64,000 nt of DNA from Commensalibacter oyaizuii (GCF_029953265.1 NZ_JASBAO010000001.1:1272501-1336500); one strand, 5' to 3'. Positions 27,960-37,591 are shown, counted from the first letter of the stretch. A program made the numbers and translations. Notes: a model not told the origin generated them from the letters alone.

Positions 27960-29390
27960 TTAGGCTGCGCTATTGTTATTTGCAACCAAGAACTGATCAG
28001 TATTTAATTGAGATACTGAAACATTTTGTATCGTAATGGTATGTTGACCATCAATATTCAGCACTGCATTGCCTTGAGCGTCATTTTGTGAGTTTTGAAG
28101 CAATGTTGCCAAGCTATTCGTATCCAGACCGTAATTAAATAATCCAATTGTATTATGACTACCTTCATTTACAAAATCTGTAATTACTGTAGAGCCATTT
28201 TGGCTGTTATCTTTGGTAAACATGAACAAATTATTACCAGCACCACCAGTAAAGGTAGTATTTCCTGTCCCTGCGGTTAGAACGTCGTCCCCAGAACCAC
28301 CAATTCCAACAAAATTAGTACCACCACCAGACACAGTATTTGCGTAAATTTGTACTGATGCGGTTGAACCTGATGCGTTCAAGCTTTCATTACCAGCGTC
28401 AGCAACAAATAAAGCAGACTTATCACCAACAGCGTTTAAAGTATAAGAGCTTTGTGATTCCCCAAAACTGCCTCTAGCACCAAATGCTACAACCTGGCCT
28501 TTACTTGTCAGTGTCGTTTGGCCATAACCGTTAAAGAAATTTAAATTTCCGTCAACACTAATATTCGCATCACTACCTTGTGTGACTTTTAAATCTGCAC
28601 CGTTAACTGCTGAAACCGTAATGGCGGTTCCACTCAAAAGCTCATTGTTAGGCCCTTCTTGAAAAGTAACCGTTGCGTTTGTCCCACCTGTTACGGTGCT
28701 GTTCTTACCAAGATCAAAAGTGTTATGATTACCTAGATCGTTGATAAGCGTATTCTCGCTTAACTTAACTTGAGAGTTTGCCCCCGTCAATGTCAAAGCG
28801 TTATATCCGCCAACACCACCAGTGATCGTATCAGAGCCTTCAGAGTAAACGCGATTGTTTCCAGAACCCAACGTGACTAAGTTCTGACCAACACCAGTAT
28901 TTATTTGATTATTTCCATTACTACCTCTAACTGTAGAATTGCCTTCTCCAGTATAAATAGTCCAGCGGCCAGATTGTCCCTCTCCATTAAACACAAGACT
29001 GCCAGCTGTATTCATAATTTGACCAGATTCACTGCCAGCGTTGTAAGTAAACCCTGACTGTCTTCCAGCCAAAATATTAATATTTGCACTTAAGCCATTA
29101 TTATTTAAAGTGATATTCCCAGTTTCAGCGGAATCAGCAATGACAACATATTGGTATAGACTTGGAATTTGATATGTACCAGCGTCATCAATAATGCCAA
29201 CTGCTGCGACACCAGCTGGAACGTCAGGATTTCCAGAATCTGGATTTAACTGAAATGCTTTCGCAGTACCATTATTAATATCATTATTAATTTTTGACTG
29301 TAAAGTACCTACTGGGCCCTCAGCACGTCCCGTTGCCCCTTGTAGGGTCACTACCCCTGAAGCACCGGTAATGGTCATTGTTGTTGTCAT
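27960..29390 (-). CDS. Repeat-rich, RTX-like secreted protein (copy 2)
   Basis: A 476-residue paralogue of the 26375 protein with the same order of parts: an N-terminal domain (to about residue 120), a Gly/Asn/Ser-rich solenoid region, an RTX-like stretch GGSGDDVLTAGTGNTTFTGG, VITDFVNEGSHNTIGLFNYGL and the tail. The shared blocks ADAGNESLNASGSTA and NSQNDAQGNAVLNI show recent duplication of the C-terminal half, while N-termini have diverged. The ATG at 29390 has GAGG eight bases upstream; an earlier in-frame start would add hydrophobic residues without a ribosome site. Likely a type I secreted surface or matrix protein; function unknown. Confidence 0.75.
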   Translation of the reverse strand: MTTTMTITGASGVVTLQGATGRAEGPVGTLQSKINNDINNGTAKAFQLNPDSGNPDVPAGVAAVGIIDDAGTYQIPSLYQYVVIADSAETGNITLNNNGLSANINILAGRQSGFTYNAGSESGQIMNTAGSLVFNGEGQSGRWTIYTGEGNSTVRGSNGNNQINTGVGQNLVTLGSGNNRVYSEGSDTITGGVGGYNALTLTGANSQVKLSENTLINDLGNHNTFDLGKNSTVTGGTNATVTFQEGPNNELLSGTAITVSAVNGADLKVTQGSDANISVDGNLNFFNGYGQTTLTSKGQVVAFGARGSFGESQSSYTLNAVGDKSALFVADAGNESLNASGSTASVQIYANTVSGGGTNFVGIGGSGDDVLTAGTGNTTFTGGAGNNLFMFTKDNSQNGSTVITDFVNEGSHNTIGLFNYGLDTNSLATLLQNSQNDAQGNAVLNIDGQHTITIQNVSVSQLNTDQFLVANNNSAA

Positions 29391-29850
29391 ATTTATACCT
29401 CGTAATATAATAATAGTTATTTTCAAATAACAAATTTAACATTTCATACTATGAAATTGTTATATGAAAGGAATACAACGACATATTAACAACTTCAAAC
29501 ATAAAAGCCATAATAAATGTTAAATCAAATTTATTTGTAATTCTTTTAGACATCTTGTGATTAGGATAAGTGCAGTATCAACCCCTTTTGTAATCTAACT
29601 AAACTATATACCATAGTGTATCTATTTTTTTAATATATTTTTGTAAAAAAAACAAAGATATTTTCTCTATACAGACTTAAAAAATATTCATTTTGAAGAA
29701 ATAATGAAATTATAAATTTCACGATTTTTTTTGAACAAAATCTATAAAACACTATTGCATATATTCAAATTACCGCTCTTTACGAATACCAATAATATTC
29801 ATTATACATAACATTATATCAGCACAGTTAAAAACCATAGGAATGCTATT
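29391..29850. promoter_or_regulatory. Divergent intergenic region between repeat protein and glycosyltransferase
   Basis: These 460 very AT-rich bases must hold promoters for the leftward repeat-protein genes and the rightward glycosyltransferase. I see a small palindrome TGAAAT-N5-ATTTCA (29705-29721), no convincing consensus promoter pair, no open frame of note and no RNA gene. Confidence 0.5.
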
Positions 29851-32841
29851 ATGCCTCAAGATTCTGATCATCAAGATTGCCCAAAATATTCTTTACAACA
29901 AATTCTTGATAACCATAACGAGCAACTTCTATTTTATAGACCCCATGATCAGCAGCATATACACCCACACCATACATGCTTAACGTGGCTCATTGGTAAT
30001 ATTCTTCCTAAAAAAATCATAATCCTTGATAATGAACAATATAATACACAATCTGTAATCAGTAATTTATTAAATCAATTCGAACTTTCAAGTCAATGTT
30101 ATGGAAATATCAAGCAACAAACATCTAACTCTGCCCATAACTCCATAATTCCCCTTGATCATCTGAGCAGCCTAAACGACAGTTTGATTTATTTTAACTC
30201 CGCATACATATCAATTAACGACCACCCAACTCTATCCTCAATAATTAAGCATTTGCCAACGAATAGTATTTTGATATTTAGTAATGTTTATGAAAAAAAT
30301 TCAATTTCCAAAGAAAATCAAAAACTAATTGATCAGTGGCAAACAGCTTATCTTAATTTTGAATTTAATCATCATGGTGGATTGCTGATAATATATACTG
30401 GAACAACCCCCCCCCCTACTTTACATGGGCTTTTTAACCTTAAAAATATACCTAAACTTGCTCAACGATTTAAAACACGTTGTGCTATTATGGATGAATA
30501 TTGGCAACTAAAAGCGTTGTCGCAAAATAATATACACCTCACCTACAAAAAAGATCTTTTAGAGGCAAAATCAGAAACAAATCTATTGGAGCAACAGCTC
30601 TATTTCTTACAAAAACAAAAACAAACTGAGCTGCAGCAATTACAAAATACAATAGCACACTTAACACAACAACTTGGTCGGTCTAACGAACCCCCAAAAT
30701 CGTTTTATACAAGACTTAAACTATTCATAAAAAGAAAGCTACAATCTTACACAGTAAAAAAAATTGTTAGTTCAAATCGTTTTTATACTATATTTATTCC
30801 CAAAAAAATACGTCAGTACGTAGAACAGCCAGCCTCTAATATCGACATTTCTTCTCCAACTTACGATAATAATTATCGTCCACGCCGTATAACATTCGTT
30901 GCAGGAGAACCTCATACACCTGGTGTAATCTATCGTTGTTATCGCAATGCGCAAGCATGCAGAATAGCAGGGCATGAGGCAAAAGTAATTAATGCGGCAG
31001 ATGTTGGTCCCCAAGATATTAAATGGGCTGACATCATGATCTTATGGCGGGTTGAATTTAGCGGACATATTCTTGGAATCGTTGAGTTAGCTAAACAATA
31101 TAACACCTTAACTGCATTTGACGCCGATGATATCGTTTTTAAACCTCAACTAGCCTATATTGAAATTATTGATGGCATACGCAGCATTGGAACCACAGAG
31201 GCAGAAACCTCACGTACTTTTGGTAATATGAAGCAGACATTGATGCGTACTGACTTTGCCGTCGCAACAACTGCTGAAATGCGTGAACATATGGCACAAG
31301 AATTAATTCCCAAACATGCTGGGCCATTGGTGTTCACACTACCTAATATTTTTGATGATGAGTGCGTTCAAACAGCTCGCTTTGCTGCCAGAATGAATAA
31401 ATTACAAAAGAACGATACTTATATCCGTATTGGATATGCTTCAGGAACACGCACGCATCAACGCGATTTTGCTTTGGTTATTCCTGCGCTGATTAGTGTT
31501 TTCAAAAAACGCCCACAAGTCCGCCTAGTGTTATTCAGAGAACCTGAAAACCACCGACCTATTTTACATATGAATGAATATCCTGAACTTCAGGACTACG
31601 AAAATCATATTGAATGGAGAGATACTGTACCACTGCAACAACTCCCCCAAGAATTGGCGCGATTTGATATATCTATTGCCCCGTTAGAAGCAGACAACGT
31701 TTTTTGTAATGCCAAAAGTGAACTAAAATATTTTGAAGCTGCGTTAGCTAATGTTTGTTCTGTTGTCTCGCCAACAGGGCCTTTGAAAAGATGCATTGAA
31801 CATGGTGTTACAGGTTTTTTAGCGAATACAACTCAGGAATGGGAAAAACATTTAATAACCTTAATTGACAATCCTGAATTACGCCATCAAGTAGCTCAAA
31901 ATGCATATCACGATGTTTTATGGAATTTCGGTATTCAACGTCAGTCCAAACTATGTGATACAATTTTCCATAGCCTTACAGGTGAAAAAGGTGCTGCCCA
32001 GGCTGTAGAAACCATGATCAATCGTGGGAAATATCGTAATTTAAGCCTGCCCACCATCCCTGAAAGCGAGATTCTTTTCGATCATGATGCCTTACGAACA
32101 GCTATGGTAACGGTTATTATTACTTCTTATAACTATAGCCAATATATAATTGAAGCAATGGAATCCGTCAAAGCACAGACTTTGCAATATCTTGATATGA
32201 TCATTGTTGATGATGGTTCCTCTGATGATTCTATCGATCTGATCCTGGCTTGGGCTAATAATCATAAGAACCGTTTCAACCGCCTTCAATTACACCGCTC
32301 GGTCAAAAATGCAGGACTTGGAGGGGCTCGTAATATTGGTATTGCTGCTAGTGAGACTCTTTATTCTATGCAACTGGATGCAGATAATCGATTACTACCA
32401 GATACATGTGAAAAACTTCTGGCTGTCATGCAAGATACTGCTATAGGGTATGCTTATCCCCAACTGCGTCATTTTGGTGCGGGTGAAAGCATCGGGGGCC
32501 ATGTTCCCTTCCATCCATTACGTTTGACTGTCGGCAATTATATTGATGCCATGGTAATGTTAGCCAAGTGGGCGTGGGCTGCTGCAGGGGGTTTTTACGT
32601 ACAACGCGACGCAATGGGGTGGGAAGATTACGATATGTGGTGCAGACTGGCTGAATTAGGAATCCAAGGAACACAAGTTCTTGATGCGTTTGCAGAATAT
32701 CGTGCTCACTTTTCGTCTATGACTACTACTGTTACAGAGCAAACCAATCATAAACCTAAAGTTGTTTCCCATCTTTCTGAACGCCACCCCTGGATCGATA
32801 TCGTTTATCCAGAGGATTCGCCTTGGTACAAGAAAAAATAA
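29851..32841 (+). CDS. Multidomain glycosyltransferase with degenerate methyltransferase front
   Basis: A 996-residue protein. Residues about 1-190 resemble a class I methyltransferase of the kind fused to glycosyltransferases (the end FEFNHHGGLLIIYTG fits the usual FEF-HGHG-L pattern), but the SAM glycine loop and acidic residue are lost. A coiled coil follows (about 238-276), then a GT-B/GT4-like domain (about 343-700, GEPHTPGVIYRCYRNAQ, FDADDIVFKP, SIAPLEADNVFCNAKSELK), and a GT2 domain (about 750-985, VTVIITSYNYS, IVDDGSSDDS, LDADN, WEDYDMW). AGGA stands eight bases before the ATG. It probably builds a surface glycan or decorates the adjacent repeat proteins; the acceptor is unknown. Confidence 0.82.
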   Translation: MPQDSDHQDCPKYSLQQILDNHNEQLLFYRPHDQQHIHPHHTCLTWLIGNILPKKIIILDNEQYNTQSVISNLLNQFELSSQCYGNIKQQTSNSAHNSIIPLDHLSSLNDSLIYFNSAYISINDHPTLSSIIKHLPTNSILIFSNVYEKNSISKENQKLIDQWQTAYLNFEFNHHGGLLIIYTGTTPPPTLHGLFNLKNIPKLAQRFKTRCAIMDEYWQLKALSQNNIHLTYKKDLLEAKSETNLLEQQLYFLQKQKQTELQQLQNTIAHLTQQLGRSNEPPKSFYTRLKLFIKRKLQSYTVKKIVSSNRFYTIFIPKKIRQYVEQPASNIDISSPTYDNNYRPRRITFVAGEPHTPGVIYRCYRNAQACRIAGHEAKVINAADVGPQDIKWADIMILWRVEFSGHILGIVELAKQYNTLTAFDADDIVFKPQLAYIEIIDGIRSIGTTEAETSRTFGNMKQTLMRTDFAVATTAEMREHMAQELIPKHAGPLVFTLPNIFDDECVQTARFAARMNKLQKNDTYIRIGYASGTRTHQRDFALVIPALISVFKKRPQVRLVLFREPENHRPILHMNEYPELQDYENHIEWRDTVPLQQLPQELARFDISIAPLEADNVFCNAKSELKYFEAALANVCSVVSPTGPLKRCIEHGVTGFLANTTQEWEKHLITLIDNPELRHQVAQNAYHDVLWNFGIQRQSKLCDTIFHSLTGEKGAAQAVETMINRGKYRNLSLPTIPESEILFDHDALRTAMVTVIITSYNYSQYIIEAMESVKAQTLQYLDMIIVDDGSSDDSIDLILAWANNHKNRFNRLQLHRSVKNAGLGGARNIGIAASETLYSMQLDADNRLLPDTCEKLLAVMQDTAIGYAYPQLRHFGAGESIGGHVPFHPLRLTVGNYIDAMVMLAKWAWAAAGGFYVQRDAMGWEDYDMWCRLAELGIQGTQVLDAFAEYRAHFSSMTTTVTEQTNHKPKVVSHLSERHPWIDIVYPEDSPWYKKK

Positions 32842-32850
32842 TCACTGTTT

Positions 32851-32889
32851 TAAAAGCCTATATTACAATATAGGCTTTTATTTTTGTAA
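32851..32889 (+). terminator. Terminator of the large glycosyltransferase gene
   Basis: AAAAGCCTATATT and its complement (arms 32852-32864 and 32867-32879) are followed by T-runs, a standard intrinsic terminator on the plus strand just after the stop codon. The next 200 bases hold nothing I can identify until the broken Sel1 gene. Confidence 0.85.
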
Positions 32890-33090
32890 ATATATTACTG
32901 CAACTTTTTATTAGCTTATGACCTAGAATCTATAAGAAATTTCTGAACACTATCTCTCTAAACCCGAACTATGATTGATTGATACTTCCTCACACACAAA
33001 TAAAAGCAAGATATTCATGTCTAATATAATGAAAATATAACAATAAAGATTTATAGAAAATACTATGACTTTAATAAAGTAATTTTAGAT

Positions 33091-33479
33091 ATGCTTTTAT
33101 TTTTTATTCTCGTTTTTTTATCCCCTTTATAAACACAGCCCTCGCAAAAAAAATCACCAGAACGATTGGGATTTATAAAACAAAAGGCAAATCAAGGTGA
33201 TATTAAAGCTCAACTATTGATAGGGGCCGTGTTTGCAATAGGTCCATATGGTATTAAACAAAATATTTTTGAAGCAAAAAATCATACCAAAGTTAGAAAA
33301 TGGTACAGGAAAGCAACAGACCAAAGGGATGGTACATCATTGAATAATTTAGGCGTATTTTATGTTTTTAGCCAAGGTGTCCCTAAAATATTACAAAAGC
33401 TAAAGAATATTTCAAACAGGCCTGCTTGCACAGAAACAGCAAAGGACGTAAAAATTATAAGCATTCGAACGATCAATAA
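33091..33479 (+). pseudogene. Broken Sel1-repeat (TPR-like) exported protein gene
   Basis: Pieces of one small Sel1-repeat protein lie in different frames. ATG at 33091 starts a hydrophobic signal-like stretch that meets a TAA at 33130. The mature region continues in that same frame (QKKSPERLGFIKQKANQGD, NNLGVFYVFSQGVPK), while the end of the signal peptide (FINTALA) and the last Sel1 helix (TKAKEYFKQACLHRNSKG, to the stop at 33477-33479) are in other frames. At least two indels near 33110-33135 and 33385-33395 are needed to restore it. Sel1 proteins mediate protein-protein contacts. Homopolymers at the breaks leave sequencing error possible. Confidence 0.7.
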
Positions 33480-33526
33480 ATCATAAAAAAATATAGATAA
33501 TATATGTTGGTCTTTATCCTTGACTA

Positions 33527-35563
33527 CTAACTTTCTGGTACATTCTCTAGTAATTCCTTTATCCAAATCGTGGCATTCCCATCCGATGGTGCACGCCAGT
33601 CCCCACGTGGGGACAATCCCCCCCCAGCTGAAACCTTTGGGGCATTAGGCATTGCAGAACGTTTAAATTGACTAAACACAAAAAAGCGTTTTACAAAAAC
33701 CTCTAACCAATGTCGAATTTCTGATAAATTATAGGCAATTTTCTTATCTTCAGGAAATCCTGACAACCAATTTCCCTTATTAACATCAGACCAGATAGAA
33801 TAAGCAAGAAAAGCCACTTTTGATGGTTTTAACCCGTATCGTAAAATATAATATAGATTAAAATCCTGTAAGGCATAAGGACCGATTTTAGCCTCAGTGC
33901 TTTGCAGCGTTTTATTATCTTGTGATGGAATTAATTCTGGAGAAATTTCAGTATCTAAAATGCGTTGCAAGATTTCACCTGCATCCTCTGAAAAATGTCT
34001 GGATTGAATAACCCAACGAATTAAATGTTGAATCAAGGTTTTTGGTAGCCCTGCATTCACATTATAATGCGACATTTGATCCCCAACCCCATAAGTACAC
34101 CATCCCAAAGCCAGTTCTGATAAATCGCCAGTTCCAATTACAATGCCATGATGATGATTGGCCAATCTGAATAAATAATCAGTTCTTAACCCAGCTTGAA
34201 CATTTTCAAATGTAACATCATATACTGCTTGCCCATCGGCATAAGGGTGCTTCATATCCTGTAACATTTGTTTGGCTGCTGGGCGAATATCTAAACATTC
34301 CCACTGTATTCCTAAAGCGTCCATCAATGCCTCAGCATTGTTTTTGGTTTCAAAACTGGTTCCAAAGCCTGGCATCGTATACCCTAAAATTGACTCTCGC
34401 CCTATTTGCAGTTCATCCACCACTTGGGCAGCAACCAATAACGCTTGGGTAGAGTCCAACCCACCAGAGATCCCAATAACTAGTTTTTTTGCACCAATTG
34501 CCTGAATGCGTTGTTTTAGTGCTGATACTTGGATTCTATATGCTTCAAAACAATCTTGTTCCAATCGTTGTACGTCTGATGGAACAAAGGGAAACCGCTC
34601 TACAGGGCGCTTTAATCCCAAATCAACCAATGCTGGTGATAACGTAAAGTGAATATTACGATAATCATAGGGAACAGATAAATTTTGATGAAACGTTCCA
34701 ACCTGCATACGTTCTTGTCTTAGAATATCTAGGTCAATATCTGCAATTAAACAAGTTTGCCCTTCGGGAAAGCGATCTGTTTGTGCTAAGATTCGACCAT
34801 TTTCAACAATGGATAATTGACCGTCCCATGCCACATCGGTTGAAGATTCCCCCTGCCCTGCAGCAGCATACAAGTACGCACAAATTCCACGTGCAGATTG
34901 TGACTGGCACAATAATAAACGCTTATCAGCTTTTGCAATAGTAATATTACTGGCAGAAAGATTGGCGATTACTGTCGCCCCACCTATACAGGCATAGCTG
35001 CTGGGGGGAACTGGCACCCACAAATCTTCACAAATTTCTGCACTGATAACAAAATCAGGATAATCAACAGCGGAAAATAACAGATCCACACCGAAAGGAA
35101 CCTGTTGCCCCAACAAAGTTATCTGCCGATCAACAATGTGTTGGCCACTAGCAAATTGCCTAGCCTCGTAAAACTCGCGATAATTAGGTAGGTAGGATTT
35201 TGGAATAACTCCCAAGATTTTACCCTTATGGATAGCAATTGCGCAATTATAAACAGCACCTTTAAAAATTAACGGAGCACCCACAATCAACACAGGCAAC
35301 AAAGTTTGAGTTGCTTGACAAAGGGAACTAATTGCTTCGACTATGCTATCTAATAAGACATGCTGTAACCTAAGATCTTCTATTGCATAACCTGACAAAG
35401 ACAGCTCAGGAAATACACACAACGCTGCCCCCTGTTCGTGTGCCTTACCAGCTAAGCTGATAATTTCCTGACTATTGGCAATTGGATCTGCCAAACGCAC
35501 TGAAAAATTACAAGTAGCAACCCGAACAAAATTATGTTCATAAAGAGAATAAAAATTTTTCAA
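33527..35563 (-). CDS. nadE: Glutamine-dependent NAD+ synthetase
   Basis: A 678-residue two-domain enzyme that amidates deamido-NAD with ammonia taken from glutamine. The N-terminal nitrilase-type glutaminase shows the Glu (FPELSLSGYA), Lys (IPKSYLPNYREFYEARQF) and Cys (ISAEICEDLWVP) triad; the C-terminal synthetase has the ATP loop ISGGLDSTQALLVA. The TTG at 35563 is taken as start: GAGG lies eight bases before it and it gives the family opening NFYSLYEHNFVRVA. It lies 26 bases after dsbB. Confidence 0.95.
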   Translation of the reverse strand: MKNFYSLYEHNFVRVATCNFSVRLADPIANSQEIISLAGKAHEQGAALCVFPELSLSGYAIEDLRLQHVLLDSIVEAISSLCQATQTLLPVLIVGAPLIFKGAVYNCAIAIHKGKILGVIPKSYLPNYREFYEARQFASGQHIVDRQITLLGQQVPFGVDLLFSAVDYPDFVISAEICEDLWVPVPPSSYACIGGATVIANLSASNITIAKADKRLLLCQSQSARGICAYLYAAAGQGESSTDVAWDGQLSIVENGRILAQTDRFPEGQTCLIADIDLDILRQERMQVGTFHQNLSVPYDYRNIHFTLSPALVDLGLKRPVERFPFVPSDVQRLEQDCFEAYRIQVSALKQRIQAIGAKKLVIGISGGLDSTQALLVAAQVVDELQIGRESILGYTMPGFGTSFETKNNAEALMDALGIQWECLDIRPAAKQMLQDMKHPYADGQAVYDVTFENVQAGLRTDYLFRLANHHHGIVIGTGDLSELALGWCTYGVGDQMSHYNVNAGLPKTLIQHLIRWVIQSRHFSEDAGEILQRILDTEISPELIPSQDNKTLQSTEAKIGPYALQDFNLYYILRYGLKPSKVAFLAYSIWSDVNKGNWLSGFPEDKKIAYNLSEIRHWLEVFVKRFFVFSQFKRSAMPNAPKVSAGGGLSPRGDWRAPSDGNATIWIKELLENVPES

Positions 35564-35589
35564 ATGCTTTTCCTCTGCCAAACCATCTA

Positions 35590-36114
35590 TCAAGAAAAAC
35601 TAGACGGACGGTGCCTCATCCTTGTTCCAACTATAATAGCAATAAACAAGACTAAAGAATATAACCCATTTAACATCGTTAAAGAAATAGGCAGCCAGTC
35701 AAATAAATAAGAAGCTATATCGCAAGGTTTACTAGGTCGATCAGGCATTGACATAAAACGTGCATTTAAATCTTGAACATGAGAAGAGATTGAATAACAT
35801 TCTGGCAATGGGCTTGGCCACCAACCTTGTTCAACCCCGATATGCAAAAAAGATAATGCCAAACTAGCCAATAAAACCAACGCAGCCAGATTAAAGATCA
35901 ATCCGATAAAACGATTTTTAACGATAAAAACAAAAATACCAAATAAAATTAAAATACGATATGGCCACCGCTCCAACAAGCATAATCCACATGGAGCCAT
36001 ATTCCATATATTTTGGAAAAACCACGCCATAATAAGCGCAACCAGCCCTGATATAATCATCATCATTCCTAAAATAAATCGAATAGGCTGTTCCCGATGT
36101 CTGAACATAATCAT
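35590..36114 (-). CDS. DsbB-like disulfide bond formation protein
   Basis: A 174-residue inner-membrane protein with four predicted membrane segments. The first periplasmic Cys pair is in APCGLCLLERWPY, and the second pair is PLPECY and KPCDIAS. DsbB reoxidises DsbA and passes electrons to quinone. A DsbA-like partner candidate is encoded at 43287. The start is ATG at 36114, with a second ATG two codons on; the ribosome site is weak. Confidence 0.88.
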   Translation of the reverse strand: MIMFRHREQPIRFILGMMMIISGLVALIMAWFFQNIWNMAPCGLCLLERWPYRILILFGIFVFIVKNRFIGLIFNLAALVLLASLALSFLHIGVEQGWWPSPLPECYSISSHVQDLNARFMSMPDRPSKPCDIASYLFDWLPISLTMLNGLYSLVLFIAIIVGTRMRHRPSSFS

Positions 36115-36198
36115 TATCTTTCTATAATTTCAAGATTAATACTGTACAGTTTACTATAAAAACACCTGAACCAAATATCTTTAAGAAATAAAAACGAA

Positions 36199-36236
36199 AT
36201 AAAAAAAGCTGGTTATTGTTTGTAATAACCAGCTTT
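36199..36236 (-). terminator. Terminator of the NDUFA12-mlaD-DUF2155 operon
   Basis: A perfect 13-bp stem (AAAGCTGGTTATT at 36205-36217, complement at 36224-36236), six-base loop, followed on the minus strand by TTTTTTT. It lies 24 bases after the DUF2155 stop codon. Confidence 0.87.
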
Positions 36237-36259
36237 GAATAAATTTAAGACACGTCTTA

Positions 36260-36808
36260 TCAATGTTGAGAATGAATAGAATCTTCCAAAGATTTCTCTA
36301 AATCATCAGAAGATTGTCCACTTCCATTAACATCTGACTTTTGACCTGATGATGTACCCGTCGAAGGTTGCGCAACAAGAGGTTCTGAACCAACTGTACC
36401 CTCGCACTTTACCATACTGACATTATACAATGGATGCTCGAAAACAGAATCCCCTGGTTCAGCTGAAAAAATCCATGCAGCAAACGGATTAGTTGGCAAT
36501 TTACTATCCACAATTTGTAAAAAAGCCGCATTATCAGGTGACAGTGCTGTGGGCCGTGTGATGCATCGTTTGACACTGATGGTTAAGGTTTTATATGTTT
36601 CAGTCCCCCCAACAGGAATTGTTAAAACAGTGGCTTCAGATTCAAGCTTGCTTAAAACGCGAATAACAGCTTTGGGTTGACTTAACCATGTATCTGCTGA
36701 CACCGAAGAAGCGTTTGAAGAAGATGACTTCTTTTTTTCAGCATTTGCGTGATGATGAATGCCAACGTTCAGTATACAAGACGCCGCAACCAATAAAATC
36801 TTTTTCAC
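36260..36808 (-). CDS. DUF2155 exported protein
   Basis: A 182-residue periplasmic protein: signal peptide to about residue 23 (HHHANA), a Ser-rich stretch, then the DUF2155 domain (about 42-138) with two Cys residues (VKRCITRP and MVKCEG) and the diagnostic AAWIFSAEPGDSVFEHPLYNV, then a low-complexity tail. The function of the family is unknown, and it is nearly confined to alphaproteobacteria. The start is a GTG at 36808 with GGAG nine bases before it, overlapping the preceding stop codon (GTGA). Confidence 0.87.
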   Translation of the reverse strand: MKKILLVAASCILNVGIHHHANAEKKKSSSSNASSVSADTWLSQPKAVIRVLSKLESEATVLTIPVGGTETYKTLTISVKRCITRPTALSPDNAAFLQIVDSKLPTNPFAAWIFSAEPGDSVFEHPLYNVSMVKCEGTVGSEPLVAQPSTGTSSGQKSDVNGSGQSSDDLEKSLEDSIHSQH

Positions 36809-37035
36809 ACTACAGGACTCCGTAATTGGTCAATCATTTCCTTTAATACTGACCGCATAAATTGTTCATCAACCCCCATCAACATTGCATCTTCAAACGC
36901 ATCTTGCATCATTTGCATTAATTCAACATGATTTTCAGTTAAAATTTTGATCTTCTCCTTGCAAATTACAGGCTTTTGATCGGTTTGTAGCCACATCAAG
37001 GAAGACAAATCCAATTGATCATTCGACTTAATCAT
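36805..37035 (-). CDS. Small conserved-looking protein of unknown function
   Basis: A 76-residue, mostly helical, acidic protein with Met-rich helices (LMQMMQDAFEDAMLMG). No family is recognised and there is no signal peptide or membrane segment. The ATG at 37035 has AAGGGGG upstream. Tight packing between mlaD (ten-base gap) and the DUF2155 gene (four-base overlap) supports it as a real coding gene. Confidence 0.7.
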   Translation of the reverse strand: MIKSNDQLDLSSLMWLQTDQKPVICKEKIKILTENHVELMQMMQDAFEDAMLMGVDEQFMRSVLKEMIDQLRSPVV

Positions 37036-37045
37036 ACATACCCCC

Positions 37046-37576
37046 TTATTCTAAAGGAGCTATAGCTTTGTCATCGGTTGTATTTTTCTTATGATCATCC
37101 GATTTAGGTTTATTATCAGCAATAGAAAAGACGAATTTGCTTAAAAGTTCCTGCAAACTGATTGAACCTTGAGTATGAGACATAAACTGACCAGGTTTTA
37201 AGATACTCTCATCCCCACCAGGAGATAGGTCAATATATTTCCCCCCCAGCAAACTATCACTCGTAATGACAGCGGCAGTATCAACTGGTAATTGCAAGTC
37301 AGGACGCACAGTAAAAATGACAGTGGCTTTATAAGTCTTGGGATCAACGGTTTCCTCAATAACTTTACCTACGTTAACCCCAGCTAATTTAACATCTGAT
37401 CCAATGTCTAGCCCATCAATATGCTCAAATGAAGCTTTCAAGGGATAGCCACTTACCCTTTCCTGACCATGACCAACAATTGCCAAAATAACCACTGTGA
37501 TAAACGCAACAATCACAATAAATCCAACAATTATTTCAATAATCTGTCGTGTTTTGTTCGAAGTGGTAACCTGCAT
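37046..37576 (-). CDS. MlaD family protein (MCE domain)
   Basis: A 176-residue protein with one N-terminal membrane segment (about residues 10-34) and a single MCE domain (about 42-120: FEHIDGLDIGSDVKLAGVNVG, SDSLLGGKYIDLSPGG). MlaD hexamers in the inner membrane carry phospholipids between the membranes. The usual partners mlaE and mlaF are not adjacent. It follows the NDUFA12-like gene by 15 bases. Confidence 0.9.
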   Translation of the reverse strand: MQVTTSNKTRQIIEIIVGFIVIVAFITVVILAIVGHGQERVSGYPLKASFEHIDGLDIGSDVKLAGVNVGKVIEETVDPKTYKATVIFTVRPDLQLPVDTAAVITSDSLLGGKYIDLSPGGDESILKPGQFMSHTQGSISLQELLSKFVFSIADNKPKSDDHKKNTTDDKAIAPLE

Positions 37577-37591
37577 AATGATTTAATTTAC

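Noticed and set aside
26500-29000. Short repeated DNA motifs resembling a tandem array
   Set aside because: They follow codons of Gly/Asn/Thr-rich protein repeats, vary in length and lack spacers; not CRISPR or satellite DNA.
36141-36150. ACTGTACAGT palindrome upstream of dsbB
   Set aside because: Only ten bases and no known alphaproteobacterial regulator site; compatible with chance.
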